A stretch of 64,000 bases of DNA from Modestobacter versicolor (GCF_014195485.1 NZ_JACIBU010000001.1:744001-808000); one strand, 5' to 3'. Shown: positions 1 to 8,248, counted from the stretch's first letter. The notes: generated from the sequence alone by a model not told the origin. Program-made: numbers and translations.

Positions 1-45
1 GGTGGTTGCCCGCCGGAGGCGGCCGGCCGGCCCGTCGTCGGTCAC
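1..45 (-). CDS. Possible N-terminus of an unidentified gene (cut by window edge)
   Basis: A GTG at 45-43 opens a frame that runs off the left edge; only about 15 codons (VTDDGPAGRLRRATT) are visible. It begins two bases after the permease stop on the same strand, so it could be the next gene of that operon. A sensor kinase often follows such ABC-2 modules, but nothing in these residues identifies a family. No convincing ribosome binding site is seen. Confidence 0.25.
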   Translation of the reverse strand, partial: MTDDGPAGRLRRATT

Positions 46-47
46 GG

Positions 48-770
48 TCACACGTCCCGCCGCCGGAGCACGACCCCGGCGAGCACCGCGGACCCGGCTG
101 CCCAGGCGACGAGCACGAGACCGGCGGCCCACGGCGGCAGCAGGTGCGCCTCCGGAGGTGCGGGCGGCAGGACCAGGGCCTGGAGCGCCCGGCCGGGCAG
201 GTACGCGGTGACCTCCGGGGCGGTGACCACGACGACCGGGACGACGAGCAGCACGAAGGTCGTGGTGAGTCCGGCAGCGGGGGACCGGGTCAGCATCCCC
301 ACCGCGACGCCCAGCACGACGACGCAGCCCAGGGCGAGCACCGTGCCGAGCGCCGCCCGGAGCACGAGCGGGTGGGCGGGACCGTGGACGGCGTCCGGCG
401 CGGCCACCGCGGCGACCGACCACCCCACCGCGGCCGCGAGCACCAGCAGGGCGACCACCGCGCCGGTGTGCACGACGAACCTGGCCAGCAGCACCCGCGC
501 GCGGCGGGGCACGGCGGTGAACGTCGTCCGGGCGGTGCCGGCGCTGTGCTCCCCGGCGCCGGCGAGCACGGCGGTGCCGGCGACCAGCAGCTCGGCCAGC
601 AACAGGGCCGTGAGCGCCGAGTCGTACCCACCGGCCTCCGGCAGCAGGAGGTAGAGGCCGTAGAGCGCCACCAGGACCGTGGCGATCACGGCGTAGCAGG
701 CCACGGTCGAGCGCAGGCTCCGCAGCTTGACCCACTCCGAACGGACGGCACCGGACAGCCCGGCGGTCAC
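48..770 (-). CDS. ABC-2 type transporter permease
   Basis: Hydrophobic protein of 240 aa, the usual size of a single ABC-2 permease. About six membrane segments are visible, for example residues 23-40, 48-65, 95-115, 130-150, 155-175 and a C-terminal one ending in a basic LRRRDV tail. It should form the membrane channel of an exporter in the cytoplasmic membrane. The GTG start overlaps the ATPase stop by four bases (GTGA), so the two are translationally coupled. The N-terminus (SEWVKLRSLRST) is typical of permeases that work with drug or bacitracin-type export ATPases. The substrate cannot be told from the sequence. Confidence 0.88.
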   Translation of the reverse strand: MTAGLSGAVRSEWVKLRSLRSTVACYAVIATVLVALYGLYLLLPEAGGYDSALTALLLAELLVAGTAVLAGAGEHSAGTARTTFTAVPRRARVLLARFVVHTGAVVALLVLAAAVGWSVAAVAAPDAVHGPAHPLVLRAALGTVLALGCVVVLGVAVGMLTRSPAAGLTTTFVLLVVPVVVVTAPEVTAYLPGRALQALVLPPAPPEAHLLPPWAAGLVLVAWAAGSAVLAGVVLRRRDV

Positions 771-1681
771 CGGGTCACCGGGCCAGCGTCGAACTCGACG
801 GCGTCCCGGGTCAAGGCCAGGAAGGCGTCCTCCAGCGACGGGCGCTCCTCTACCAGTTCGCGCAGGCCGATCCCGTGCCGGCGGGCCACCTCCCCGACCT
901 CCGCCGCTGGCAGCCCCTCGACCACCAACTCGTCGGGGGCCGGGGTGCGGAGCGTCGCCCCCGGGCGGGCCAGCAGGTCGCGCAGCCGGTCGGGGTCGGC
1001 GGTGCGCACCCGCACCGTGGCCGGTGCCACCGAGTCGACCAGCTGGGCCACCGAGGTGTCGGCGACGAGCCGGCCACGGCCGATCACCACCACGTGCTCG
1101 GCGGTCGCGGCCAGCTCGCCCATCAGGTGGCTCGAGACGAACACGGTGCGTCCCTCGGCGGCGAGCCGGCGCAGCAGGCCGCGGACCCAGACCACCCCGT
1201 CGGGGTCCAGCCCGTTCACCGGCTCGTCCAGCAGCAGGACGGCCGGGTCGCCGAGCAGCGCCGCTGCGATGCCCAGCCGCTGGGACATGCCCAACGAGAA
1301 CGCGCCGGTCCGGCGGCCACCGACCTCGGTCAACCCCACCTCGGCGAGCACCTCGTCCACCCGCCGGCGGCCGAGGCCGTGCGTGACGGCCAGGGCCAGC
1401 AGGTGGGCCCGGGCGGTGCGCCCCGGGTGCGCGCCCCGGGCCTCGAGCAGCGCGCCCACCTCGGTGAGCGGGGCGGCGTGCTCGGCGTACCGGCGTCCGC
1501 GGACGAGCACCCGGCCGCTGGTGGGTGCGTCCAGGCCGACGACCATCCGCATCGACGTGGACTTCCCCGAGCCGTTGGGCCCTAGGAAGCCGGTGACCCG
1601 GCCGGGCCGCACCGTGAGGGTCAGGTCCTGCACCGCCCACCGCTCGCCGTACCGCTTGCTGACGTCCTCGAACTCGATCAC
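767..1681 (-). CDS. ABC transporter ATP-binding protein (ABC-2 exporter family)
   Basis: ATPase of 304 aa that should power export through the adjacent permease. Walker A is GPNGSGKST at residues 34-42. The signature is FSLGMSQ (a variant of LSGGQ, common in the CcmA/NatA-like drug-export group), Walker B is VLLLDEP, followed by the H-loop in SSHL. The last 90 residues form the accessory domain seen in bacitracin/daunorubicin-type ATPases, with the conserved PSLEDAFL motif. ATG start; overlaps the permease by four bases. The upstream 90 bp to the next gene holds no obvious regulatory motif. Confidence 0.93.
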   Translation of the reverse strand: MIEFEDVSKRYGERWAVQDLTLTVRPGRVTGFLGPNGSGKSTSMRMVVGLDAPTSGRVLVRGRRYAEHAAPLTEVGALLEARGAHPGRTARAHLLALAVTHGLGRRRVDEVLAEVGLTEVGGRRTGAFSLGMSQRLGIAAALLGDPAVLLLDEPVNGLDPDGVVWVRGLLRRLAAEGRTVFVSSHLMGELAATAEHVVVIGRGRLVADTSVAQLVDSVAPATVRVRTADPDRLRDLLARPGATLRTPAPDELVVEGLPAAEVGEVARRHGIGLRELVEERPSLEDAFLALTRDAVEFDAGPVTR

Positions 1682-1771
1682 GGCACCGACGCTAGGGACG
1701 CGCCCGCGGGACGTCGTCCGTCGCGAGGACCATCATCGGGCGGGTGGGCTACACCCCCCGGAGGACGGTCG

Positions 1772-1960
1772 TCAGCCGACGCGGCAGACGCAGCCCCGGC
1801 CCTCATCGCTGCTCGCCACGGTGGCCTGGCAGAACCGGACGCCGATCCGGTCGTGGGCGCTCATCGGGTGCGGGCACGCCGGGCAGCGCTCCTCGGTGCC
1901 GACGGCGTCGGACGGCTTGGTCCCGGGGACGGTGCCGGGGGAGTACGTGGGGGCGGTCAT
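1772..1960 (-). CDS. Small conserved protein with a four-Cys, zinc-ribbon-like motif
   Basis: 62 aa. After a low-complexity N-terminus comes CPACPHPMSAHDRIGVRFC and then RGCVC, which gives two Cys pairs with an internal HD. This arrangement (CPxC, HPxxxHDR, a single Cys, RGC[IV]C) is shared by a family of short hypothetical proteins in actinobacteria. The cysteines and histidines suggest zinc binding, but no function is known. The gene stands alone between the ABC exporter and a divergent small gene, and its probable promoter is the left arm of the inverted repeat at 2048-2110. Confidence 0.75.
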   Translation of the reverse strand: MTAPTYSPGTVPGTKPSDAVGTEERCPACPHPMSAHDRIGVRFCQATVASSDEGRGCVCRVG

Positions 1961-2047
1961 GGCGTCGGCCTGACTCCGCCGACGGCTCGGCGGTGGTGGG
2001 CGTCGTCGCGGCGGGGGTGCCGGGACGGACGCGGTGGGACCGTGCCC

Positions 2048-2110
2048 CCGACGCTACGCCGGTGGCGCGGTCGGGCGGAGCCGCTGGGGCGGCGGAGCGC
2101 GTAGCGTCGG
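2048..2110. promoter_or_regulatory. 12-bp perfect inverted repeat carrying two divergent -10-like elements
   Basis: CCGACGCTACGC (2048-2059) and GCGTAGCGTCGG (2099-2110) are perfect reverse complements 39 bp apart. Each arm, read outward, contains TAGCGT, a plausible actinobacterial -10 box. The left arm points at the 62-aa gene (start 1960) and the right arm at the 40-aa gene (start 2150). The symmetry therefore gives two identical back-to-back promoters, or a shared regulator site. The -35 regions are weak. Confidence 0.45.
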
Positions 2111-2149
2111 CCTCCCGGGGCCGCGTGGCTCCCCGACGAGGGAGTGGTC

Positions 2150-2272
2150 ATGGTCGACAAGCGCGCGTCCAAGAAGTCCGGCTCGAGCATCAAGGAGAAG
2201 CGGGCTGCCAAGAAGGCCGCCGCGGAGACCACCTCGGGCATGGAGAAGCTGACCCACCCGACCAAGCGCTGA
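2150..2272 (+). CDS. Small lysine-rich conserved protein (40 aa)
   Basis: ATG preceded by GAGGGAG at 2137-2143, a good ribosome binding site. The 40-aa product is strongly basic, with KRASKKSG, KEKRAAKKAA and a C-terminal MEKLTHPTKR. Short proteins of this kind (MVDKR...KSIKEKR...MEKL) recur in actinobacterial genomes without an assigned role; the charge suggests nucleic acid or ribosome contact, which is inference. It is followed by a hairpin terminator and converges on the UPF0303 gene. Confidence 0.72.
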   Translation: MVDKRASKKSGSSIKEKRAAKKAAAETTSGMEKLTHPTKR

Positions 2273-2280
2273 CCGCGCGG

Positions 2281-2294
2281 CCGGGGCTCCCCGG
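2281..2294. terminator. Hairpin between convergent genes
   Basis: CCGGGG-CT-CCCCGG, a 6-bp GC stem filling the gap between the stops at 2272 and 2295. There is no U tract, which is usual in such GC-rich genomes. Confidence 0.5.
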
Positions 2295-2771
2295 TCAGCC
2301 GCGCTGCTGCGCGACGAGCTCCCGCAGGGCGTCGACGACCACCCGGTGGTCCTCGACCTGCGGGAGCCCGGACACCACGACGACCCCGATCGGCCCGACG
2401 TCCCGGACCAGCAGCGGGAACCCGCCGCCGTGGGCGACGTAGCGCTCCGGGTCCAGGCCGAACTGCTCCTCGAACGTCGTGCCGGCCTCCCGCGACCGCT
2501 GCCCGACGTAGAGCGAGCTGTGCCCGAACCGGTGCACCGTGGCCGCCTTGCGGGCGATCCAGGTGTCGTTGTCCGGGGTGGCGCCGGTGAGGGCCGCGTG
2601 GAACAGCTGGTGCCCGTGCCGGGACACCTCGATCGCCACCGGCAGCTGCTCGGCCCGGGCGCGGGCGACCAGCGCCGACCCGAGCGCCCAGGCGTCGTCG
2701 TTGGTGAAGCGGGTCAGCTGCAGCTCGTCCTCCTGGGCGGCGAGCTCGGCCAGGGCGGGGAAGTCGGTCAC
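2295..2771 (-). CDS. UPF0303 / heme-degrading-domain family protein
   Basis: 158 aa read from GTG at 2771, two bases after the pdxY stop. The sequence carries the family's hallmarks: FTNDDAWALG near residue 24, an IEVSRHGHQLFHAAL strand, the WIARKAATVHRFGHSS helix, and GGGFPLLVRDVGPIGVVVVSGLPQVEDH near the C-terminus. The fold is that of the GlcG/HbpS (DUF336) group; yeast YBR137W is a distant member. The biochemical role is unsettled. Co-transcription with pyridoxal kinase is suggested by the spacing but gives no clear functional clue. Confidence 0.8.
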   Translation of the reverse strand: MTDFPALAELAAQEDELQLTRFTNDDAWALGSALVARARAEQLPVAIEVSRHGHQLFHAALTGATPDNDTWIARKAATVHRFGHSSLYVGQRSREAGTTFEEQFGLDPERYVAHGGGFPLLVRDVGPIGVVVVSGLPQVEDHRVVVDALRELVAQQRG

Positions 2772-2773
2772 GG

Positions 2774-3625
2774 TCAGACCTCGGTGACGTCGAAGGTGCG
2801 GGTGGGGGAGGTGTACTCGTCCTGTGCGGCGACCAGCAGGATCTCCCGGGAGCCCGCCTCCGCCGTCATCCGGAGCAGCCCGAACACCGAGGCGGCCGCG
2901 CGGCCCAGCGCCTCGCCGGCCGAGCGGGTGTCCAGCCAGTGCGCCAGGAACAGCGCGGCGATCGCGTCCCCGGCGCCGTTGACCGACAGGTCCAGCCGCG
3001 GGGTGCGCACCCGGAAGTGCCGGCCGCCCTCGCTGGCCAGCAGGTCGACCGCGTCGTCCGGGGTGTCCTCGGCGACCAGGGAGGTGGTCAGCACGACCCG
3101 CGGGCCCATCGCCTGGACGGCGGCGACCGCCTCCGTGACCGACGCCAGCGAACCGGTCGCCCGCTGGGCCAGCAGCTCCAGCTCGAAGTGGTTGGGCGTC
3201 ACGATGTCGGCAGCCGGGACGGCGACCTCGCGGAGGAACTCCGGGATGCCCGGGCGGACGAAGACCCCGCGGCCGACGTCGCCGATGACCGGGTCGCAGC
3301 ACCACACCGCCGCCGGGTTGGCGGCGCGCACCTTGGCCACCGAGCCGAGCACGGCGTGCCCGATGTCGGCCGAGCCGAGGTAGCCGGAGAGGACGGCGTC
3401 GCAGCTGCCCAGCACGCCGCGGTCCTCGATGCCCTGCACGACCTCGTCGACGGCCTGGCCGTCGAAGACCCGGCCGGTCCACGCGCCGTAGCCGGTGTGG
3501 TTGGAGAACTGGACGGTGTGCACCGGCCAGACCTCGATCCCCAGGCGCTGCAGGGGGAAGACCGCCGAGGCGTTGCCGGCGTGGCCGTAGGCCACGTGCG
3601 ACTGGATCGACAGGACGTTCACCAT
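2774..3625 (-). CDS. pdxY: Pyridoxal kinase
   Basis: 283 aa, ribokinase superfamily. It phosphorylates pyridoxal with ATP to give pyridoxal 5'-phosphate in the cytoplasmic B6 salvage pathway. The N-terminus (VLSIQSHVAYGHAGN and VQFSNHTGYG) and the C-terminal SVNGAGDAIAALF, which holds the catalytic Asp and anion hole, match PdxY closely. The start is taken at ATG 3625 because the PdxY N-terminus begins there; an in-frame GTG at 3643 would add six unconserved residues. Downstream it is nearly contiguous with the UPF0303 gene. Confidence 0.93.
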   Translation of the reverse strand: MVNVLSIQSHVAYGHAGNASAVFPLQRLGIEVWPVHTVQFSNHTGYGAWTGRVFDGQAVDEVVQGIEDRGVLGSCDAVLSGYLGSADIGHAVLGSVAKVRAANPAAVWCCDPVIGDVGRGVFVRPGIPEFLREVAVPAADIVTPNHFELELLAQRATGSLASVTEAVAAVQAMGPRVVLTTSLVAEDTPDDAVDLLASEGGRHFRVRTPRLDLSVNGAGDAIAALFLAHWLDTRSAGEALGRAAASVFGLLRMTAEAGSREILLVAAQDEYTSPTRTFDVTEV

Positions 3626-3659
3626 GCGCTGACCGTCGCACACCGCCCGGGCCGGGCCG

Positions 3660-4490
3660 TCAGGCGGTCGCCGGACCCGCCTGCGGCCGGCGGGCGACCT
3701 CCACGTGCGGGCGCGACTGCCACAGCGCCCACTCGGCGCTGACGTCGCCGGCGGTGCGCAGCAGCTGGGGCAGGTGCTCGCCCAGCAGCTGGTCGGTCGA
3801 GGTCTCCGCGGCGTGCACGGTCACGTTCATCGCGGCCCGGACCCGGCCCTCGCCGTCCCGCACCGGGACGGCGACCGACCGCACCCCCGGGGCCAGCTCC
3901 TCGTCGGCGAGCGCCCAGCCGCGGGCGCGCACCTCGGTGAGCTCGTCGGCGAGCTGGCCGGCGGTGCGGCCGATGTAGGGCGGCAGGCCCGCCCGACTCG
4001 GCTCGGCCAGCGTGCGGGCCAGCTCGTCGGGGGAGAGCGCGGCCAGCAGCACCTTGCCCTGGGAGGTCTGCGCGGCCGGGAAGCGGGTGCCGATCTCCAC
4101 CCGCAGGGTGATCAGCTTCGGGACGGCGACCCGGGCGACGTAGACGATGTCCGACCCGTCGAGCTGGGCCATCGAGGAGGACTCGCCGGTGCGGGCGACC
4201 AGCTCCGCCAGGTGCGGCCGGGCGATGTCCCACAGGCCCAGCGCGCCGACGTACGCCATGCCGAGGGTCAGCACCCGGGGGGTGAGCTGGAACTGGCCGC
4301 CGGTGCTGCGGACGAAGCCCAGCTCCTCCAGCGTCAGCAGCAGCCGGCGCGCCGTCGGCCGGGCGAGCCCGACCCGGCCGGCCACCTCGCTGAGCGACAT
4401 CGCCGGGCGCTCGGTGCTGAAGCAGGCGAGCACGTCCAGCCCGCGGGCCAGCGCCTCGACGAAGTCCGGTCCCTGACCGCGACCAGCCAT
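3660..4490 (-). CDS. IclR-family transcriptional regulator
   Basis: 276 aa from ATG 4490. The N-terminal winged helix (EALARGLDVLACF, then SLSEVAGRVGLARPTARRLLLTLEELGFV) and the C-terminal ligand-sensing domain are both complete. The closest architecture is the PcaR/PobR branch, which controls aromatic catabolism. The gene lies 13 bp downstream of the amidohydrolase on the same strand and probably regulates it and the divergent dioxygenase operon. The paired inverted repeats at 6034 and 6176 are candidate operators. In-frame GTG codons further upstream would overlap the amidohydrolase. Confidence 0.9.
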   Translation of the reverse strand: MAGRGQGPDFVEALARGLDVLACFSTERPAMSLSEVAGRVGLARPTARRLLLTLEELGFVRSTGGQFQLTPRVLTLGMAYVGALGLWDIARPHLAELVARTGESSSMAQLDGSDIVYVARVAVPKLITLRVEIGTRFPAAQTSQGKVLLAALSPDELARTLAEPSRAGLPPYIGRTAGQLADELTEVRARGWALADEELAPGVRSVAVPVRDGEGRVRAAMNVTVHAAETSTDQLLGEHLPQLLRTAGDVSAEWALWQSRPHVEVARRPQAGPATA

Positions 4491-4503
4491 CCCGGGCCCC
4501 CGG

Positions 4504-6003
4504 TCAGCCCGCGTCGCCGGAGTCGCCGGAGTCGCCGAAGACGCTGCCGCGGGCACCGTGGGTGCTGGCCGACTTGTACTCGGTGTACGTGTACGGGTTG
4601 TCCAGCACCTCGTCGCCGGGCAGGGCGGGGTTCATGCCCTGCACCCAGGTCTCCTCGCCCATCTCGCCGCGCAGGTGCTCGACCGTCGCGTCGACCGCCC
4701 GGCGGACCGCCGGCAGGTCGGCGCCGACCAGCCGGTGGGCGTGCTTCACGACCCGGCCGTCGACGAGCACGGTGTGCACGTCGCCGCGCTGGGCCTGGAA
4801 GGCGACGTGGCCGTAGGGGTTGAGCAGCGGGAAGGACACCGGCGAGGCGTCGTTCTTGATCAGCACGACGTCGGCGCGCTTGCCCGGCTCCAGGCTGCCC
4901 AGGTCGTCGCGGCCCAGCGCCCGGGCACCGCCGCGGGTGGCCCAGTCGACGACCTGCTCGGCGCGCAGGTGCACCTGGGTGACGGTCTCGCCCTTGGCGT
5001 GCGCCTCCAGGTGCTCCCGGGACCGGTCGGCGCCCAGCGTGGTGCGCATCGCGGAGAACAGGTCGCTGCTCCACCAGACGCTGGTGTCCATCGACAGCGA
5101 CACCGGGATGCCGTGCCGGCGCACCTGCCAGGTGGGCGGGTAGCCCTGGCCGGCGCTCTGCTCGGACTCGGTGGAGACCGAGATCGAGCCGCCGGTGGCG
5201 GCGATCCGGTGGTAGGAGTCGGTGCTCAGGGTGGCCGCGTGCACGTACACCGTCTCGGGGGCCATGAAGCCGTGCTCGTGCATGAGCCGGATGCCCTCGT
5301 CGTTCGTCGCGCCCCAGACCCCGGCGTGGGTGGTGACCGGGAGGCCCAGCTCGCGGGCGACCTCGAAGGCCGCCTTCTCCGGGAAGGCCGGGTCGCCGGT
5401 GACGTCGAAGGCCAGCTGCAGGCCCAGCCGGCCCTCGTCCTGCCGGCGGCGCAGGAACGACTGCACCGCCGGGTCGGCGGTCCACTCCCACGGGCCGGCC
5501 TGGATGTTGCCGTAGGCGAGCACGAACCGGCCCGGGACGGCGAGCAGCGCGTCGGCGGCGGCCTCGGCGTGGTCGACGCTCTGCAGGCCGTGCGACCAGT
5601 CGACGGTGGTGGTGACCCCGGCCTCCAGGGCGTCCCAGGCGGAGAGCAGGTTGCCGGCGTGCACGTCCTCCGGGCGGAAGGCGCGGCCGTGCTCGAGGTA
5701 GTACCAGACGAAGTACTGGGTGAGCGTCCAGTCGGCGCCGTAGCCGCGCATCGCCGTCTGCCACATGTGCCGGTGGGTGTCGACCATCCCGGGCATGACG
5801 ATGCCCCCGCGGGCGTCGATCTCGGCGGTGCCCTCGGGCACCTCCAGCGCGGTGCCGACGGCGGCGACCCGGCCGTCGACGACCAGCACGTCGGCCTCGG
5901 GCAGCAGGGTGTGCGCGTTGTCCATGGTCAGCACCGTGCCGCCGCGCAGCACCACGGGCTGGCCGGCTGCCGGGGCCACGACGTCGGCGTCGGGGTGGGA
6001 CAT
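4504..6003 (-). CDS. ATZ/TRZ-type metal-dependent amidohydrolase
   Basis: 499 aa, ATG preceded by AGGAGG at good spacing. It is a cytoplasmic TIM-barrel hydrolase of the cytosine deaminase/chlorohydrolase superfamily: the metal-binding VDTHRHMW (HxH) is near residue 70, further His ligands lie in THAG and VHAATLS, and an Asp in SMDTS. The typical C-terminal SLEPGKRADVVLI strand follows. Members remove amino, halo or similar groups from heteroaromatic rings. Placed beside an extradiol dioxygenase operon, it may catalyse an early step on a substituted ring; the exact substrate is unknown. The C-terminus carries a low-complexity GDSGDSGD stretch. Confidence 0.87.
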   Translation of the reverse strand: MSHPDADVVAPAAGQPVVLRGGTVLTMDNAHTLLPEADVLVVDGRVAAVGTALEVPEGTAEIDARGGIVMPGMVDTHRHMWQTAMRGYGADWTLTQYFVWYYLEHGRAFRPEDVHAGNLLSAWDALEAGVTTTVDWSHGLQSVDHAEAAADALLAVPGRFVLAYGNIQAGPWEWTADPAVQSFLRRRQDEGRLGLQLAFDVTGDPAFPEKAAFEVARELGLPVTTHAGVWGATNDEGIRLMHEHGFMAPETVYVHAATLSTDSYHRIAATGGSISVSTESEQSAGQGYPPTWQVRRHGIPVSLSMDTSVWWSSDLFSAMRTTLGADRSREHLEAHAKGETVTQVHLRAEQVVDWATRGGARALGRDDLGSLEPGKRADVVLIKNDASPVSFPLLNPYGHVAFQAQRGDVHTVLVDGRVVKHAHRLVGADLPAVRRAVDATVEHLRGEMGEETWVQGMNPALPGDEVLDNPYTYTEYKSASTHGARGSVFGDSGDSGDAG

Positions 6004-6033
6004 GGACTCCTCCTGAGAGCAGCACCGGCACCG

Positions 6034-6049
6034 GCGGACGAGTGTCCGC
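6034..6049. promoter_or_regulatory. Inverted repeat, candidate IclR operator (copy 1)
   Basis: GCGGAC-GAGT-GTCCGC followed by AC, 31 bp upstream of the amidohydrolase start. The same arms and trailing AC recur at 6176. Assignment to the neighbouring IclR protein is inference. Confidence 0.45.
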
Positions 6050-6134
6050 ACAACGGTCAACCCGGATCTGCGCCTCACCTTCCGGGTGACCCGGCCCACA
6101 TGTCAAGAGGGCTCGCGCCGAGCCGGTCCTGCTG

Positions 6135-6164
6135 TTGACAAGCGACGTCGGACCGCCCAAGACT
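6135..6164 (+). promoter_or_regulatory. Candidate promoter for the dioxygenase operon
   Basis: TTGACA at 6135-6140 is followed after 18 bp by AAGACT at 6159-6164. On the other strand a second TTGACA (complement of 6101-6106) points toward the amidohydrolase, so the 216-bp gap holds divergent promoters. Confidence 0.4.
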
Positions 6165-6175
6165 CCGGGCCACCA

Positions 6176-6191
6176 GCGGACGCCCGTCCGC
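6176..6191. promoter_or_regulatory. Inverted repeat, candidate IclR operator (copy 2)
   Basis: GCGGAC-GCCC-GTCCGC followed by AC, 29 bp before the CoA-transferase start and just downstream of the proposed -10. The position would suit repression of the operon. The arms are identical to copy 1. Confidence 0.45.
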
Positions 6192-6219
6192 ACCAGGTCG
6201 ACGAGGAGCGAGCGGACCG

Positions 6220-7410
6220 ATGACCGGACCACGGGCAGTGCCCGGCGCCACCGCGGCCAGGGGCCCGCTGGCCGGTCTGCTGGTCGCGGACTTCTCCCGG
6301 GTGCTGGCCGGCCCGTACGCCACGATGCTGCTGGCCGACATGGGCGCCGAGGTGGTGAAGGTCGAGGGCCCGGCCGGCGACGACACCCGCAGCTGGCAGC
6401 CCCCGGTCCGGGACGGCGTCTCCACGTACTACCTGGGGGTCAACCGCAACAAGCGGTCGGTGGCGCTGGACCTCAAGGACCCCGACGACCGGGCGGTGGC
6501 GCAGGAGCTGGCCCGCCGGGCCGACGTCGTGGTGGAGAACTTCAAGACCGGCGGTCTGGCCCGGTTCGGCCTCGACTACGACTCGGTGGCCGCGGGCAAT
6601 CCGCGCGTCGTCTACGCCTCGATCACCGGTTTCGGCAGCCAGCCCGAGGGCGCGCCGCTGCCCGGCTACGACCTGATCGTGCAGGCGATCTCCGGCCTGA
6701 TGAGCCTCACCGGCGACCCGGACGGCGAGCCGTTCCGGGCGGGGATCTCGGTCTTCGACGTCATGGCCGGGCTGCACGCCACCATCGGCGTGCTGTCGGC
6801 GCTCAACCTGCGGCACGAGACCGGCCGGGGCCAGCACGTGGAGGTCAACCTGCTCTCCTCGGCGCTGTCCGGGCTGGTCAACCACGCCAGCGCCGTCGTC
6901 GCCGGCGGCGTCGTGCCGTTCCGGATGGGCAACAGCCACCCCAGCCTGTTCCCGTACGAGCCGCTGCCCTGCGCCGACGGCGACCTGATCATCACCGCGG
7001 GCAACAACGGCCAGTTCCGCAAGCTGGTCGAGGTGCTGGGCGTGCCGGAGCTCGCCGACGACCCACGGTTCGCCCGCAACGAGGACCGGACGGCGAACCG
7101 GGACGAGCTGCGGCCGCTGCTGGTCGACCGGCTGCGCACCCGGTCCAAGCAGGACTGGTTCACCGACATCATCGCCGCCGGCGTGCCGTGCGGGCCGATC
7201 AACACCGTCGACCAGGGCGTCGCCTTCGCCGAGCGGATCGGCCTGGACCCGGTGGTCACGGTGGGGGAGGGCGGCGCGGGCATCCCCTCGGTGCGCAACC
7301 CGATCACCTTCTCCGAGACCCCGGCCGACTACCGGTTGCCACCACCGGCGCTGGACGAGCACGGTGCGGAGATCCGCCGCTGGCTGGCCACCCCCGAGGA
7401 GCAGGCGTGA
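6220..7410 (+). CDS. Family III CoA-transferase (CaiB/BaiF)
   Basis: 396 aa, the usual family length. It transfers CoA between carboxylic acids through a covalent aspartyl intermediate; the catalytic Asp is D180 in ISVFDVMAG. Other family blocks are VADFSRVLAGPYATMLLADMGAEVVKVE near residues 24-50, NRNKRSVALDL, VVENFKTGG and VEVNLLSS. It is the first gene of the operon that includes the LigAB-type dioxygenase, and its stop overlaps the next start (GTGA). It probably makes the CoA ester that the citrate-synthase-like lyase then cleaves. Confidence 0.93.
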   Translation: MTGPRAVPGATAARGPLAGLLVADFSRVLAGPYATMLLADMGAEVVKVEGPAGDDTRSWQPPVRDGVSTYYLGVNRNKRSVALDLKDPDDRAVAQELARRADVVVENFKTGGLARFGLDYDSVAAGNPRVVYASITGFGSQPEGAPLPGYDLIVQAISGLMSLTGDPDGEPFRAGISVFDVMAGLHATIGVLSALNLRHETGRGQHVEVNLLSSALSGLVNHASAVVAGGVVPFRMGNSHPSLFPYEPLPCADGDLIITAGNNGQFRKLVEVLGVPELADDPRFARNEDRTANRDELRPLLVDRLRTRSKQDWFTDIIAAGVPCGPINTVDQGVAFAERIGLDPVVTVGEGGAGIPSVRNPITFSETPADYRLPPPALDEHGAEIRRWLATPEEQA

Positions 7411-8231
7411 CCGAGTACCCGACCGCACTGGGCGCCTCCAGCCGGGACGCCATCACGCTGCTCGGCCACGACCTGGCGCGCGACGTGATGGGCTCCGTCG
7501 GCTTCGGGGAGCTGGCCTTCTGGCTGGCCACCCAGCGCCGTCCCGCCCCGGGGGAGACCCGGGTCTTCGAGGCGGTGCTCGCGGCGCTCGCCGACCACGG
7601 GTTCACCCCCACCGCGATCGTCACCCGGCTCACCTACCTGTCCGCGCCCGACTCGGTGCAGGGCGCGCTGGCGGCCGGGCTGCTCGGCGGCGGCTCCCGC
7701 TTCCTCGGGGTCACCGAGGACTGCGGCCGCTTCCTGCACGACGTGCTCACCGGGGTCGAGGGTGACCTGCCCACCGACGACGCCGGCTGGGACGCGCTGG
7801 CCCTGGAGACCGTGACCGCCCAGCGGGCGGCGCGGCGCTTCGTCCCCGGCCTCGGGCACCACGTGCACAAGGACGGCGACCCGCGCACCCCGAGGCTGCT
7901 GGAGATCGCCACCGAGGAGGGGCTGTTCGGCCCGCACCTGTCGCTGTTCGCCGCCATCGGGCGGGTGCACCCCCAGGTGCTCGGGCGGACGCTGCCGCTC
8001 AACGGCGCCGGGGTGTGCGGCGCCGCGCTGGCCGACCTCGGGCTGCCGCTGGACCTGCTGCGCGGCTTCGCGCTGCTCGCCCGCACCGCCGGGCTCATCG
8101 GCCAGCTCGCCGAGGAGCTGCGCCACCCGGTGGCCAACGACGTCTTCCTCTCCGTCGACCTGGCCAACCGGTCGGTCGACCCCGACCCGTACGTGCCCGA
8201 CCCGCTCCCGGGTCCGCACCCCGCGCACTGA
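7407..8231 (+). CDS. Citryl-CoA-lyase-like protein (citrate synthase superfamily)
   Basis: 274 aa, shorter than citrate synthase (about 370-430 aa) and the size of stand-alone citryl-CoA-lyase-type proteins. The active-site region is recognisable in GLGHHVHKDGDPRTPRLLEIA (compare GFGHRVYKNYDPR in citrate synthase), followed by GAGVCGAALADLGLPLDLLRGFALLARTAGLIGQLAEE. It should cleave or form a C-C bond next to a CoA thioester. Coupling by a GTGA overlap to the CoA-transferase suggests a two-step activation and cleavage of a hydroxy acid made by ring fission. True citryl-CoA specificity is not shown. Confidence 0.8.
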   Translation: MTEYPTALGASSRDAITLLGHDLARDVMGSVGFGELAFWLATQRRPAPGETRVFEAVLAALADHGFTPTAIVTRLTYLSAPDSVQGALAAGLLGGGSRFLGVTEDCGRFLHDVLTGVEGDLPTDDAGWDALALETVTAQRAARRFVPGLGHHVHKDGDPRTPRLLEIATEEGLFGPHLSLFAAIGRVHPQVLGRTLPLNGAGVCGAALADLGLPLDLLRGFALLARTAGLIGQLAEELRHPVANDVFLSVDLANRSVDPDPYVPDPLPGPHPAH

Positions 8232-8248
8232 GACCAACGGAGGTCGTC

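Noticed and set aside
6..1973. Long plus-strand frame over the ABC exporter
   Set aside because: Antisense shadow; both minus-strand genes have complete ABC motifs.
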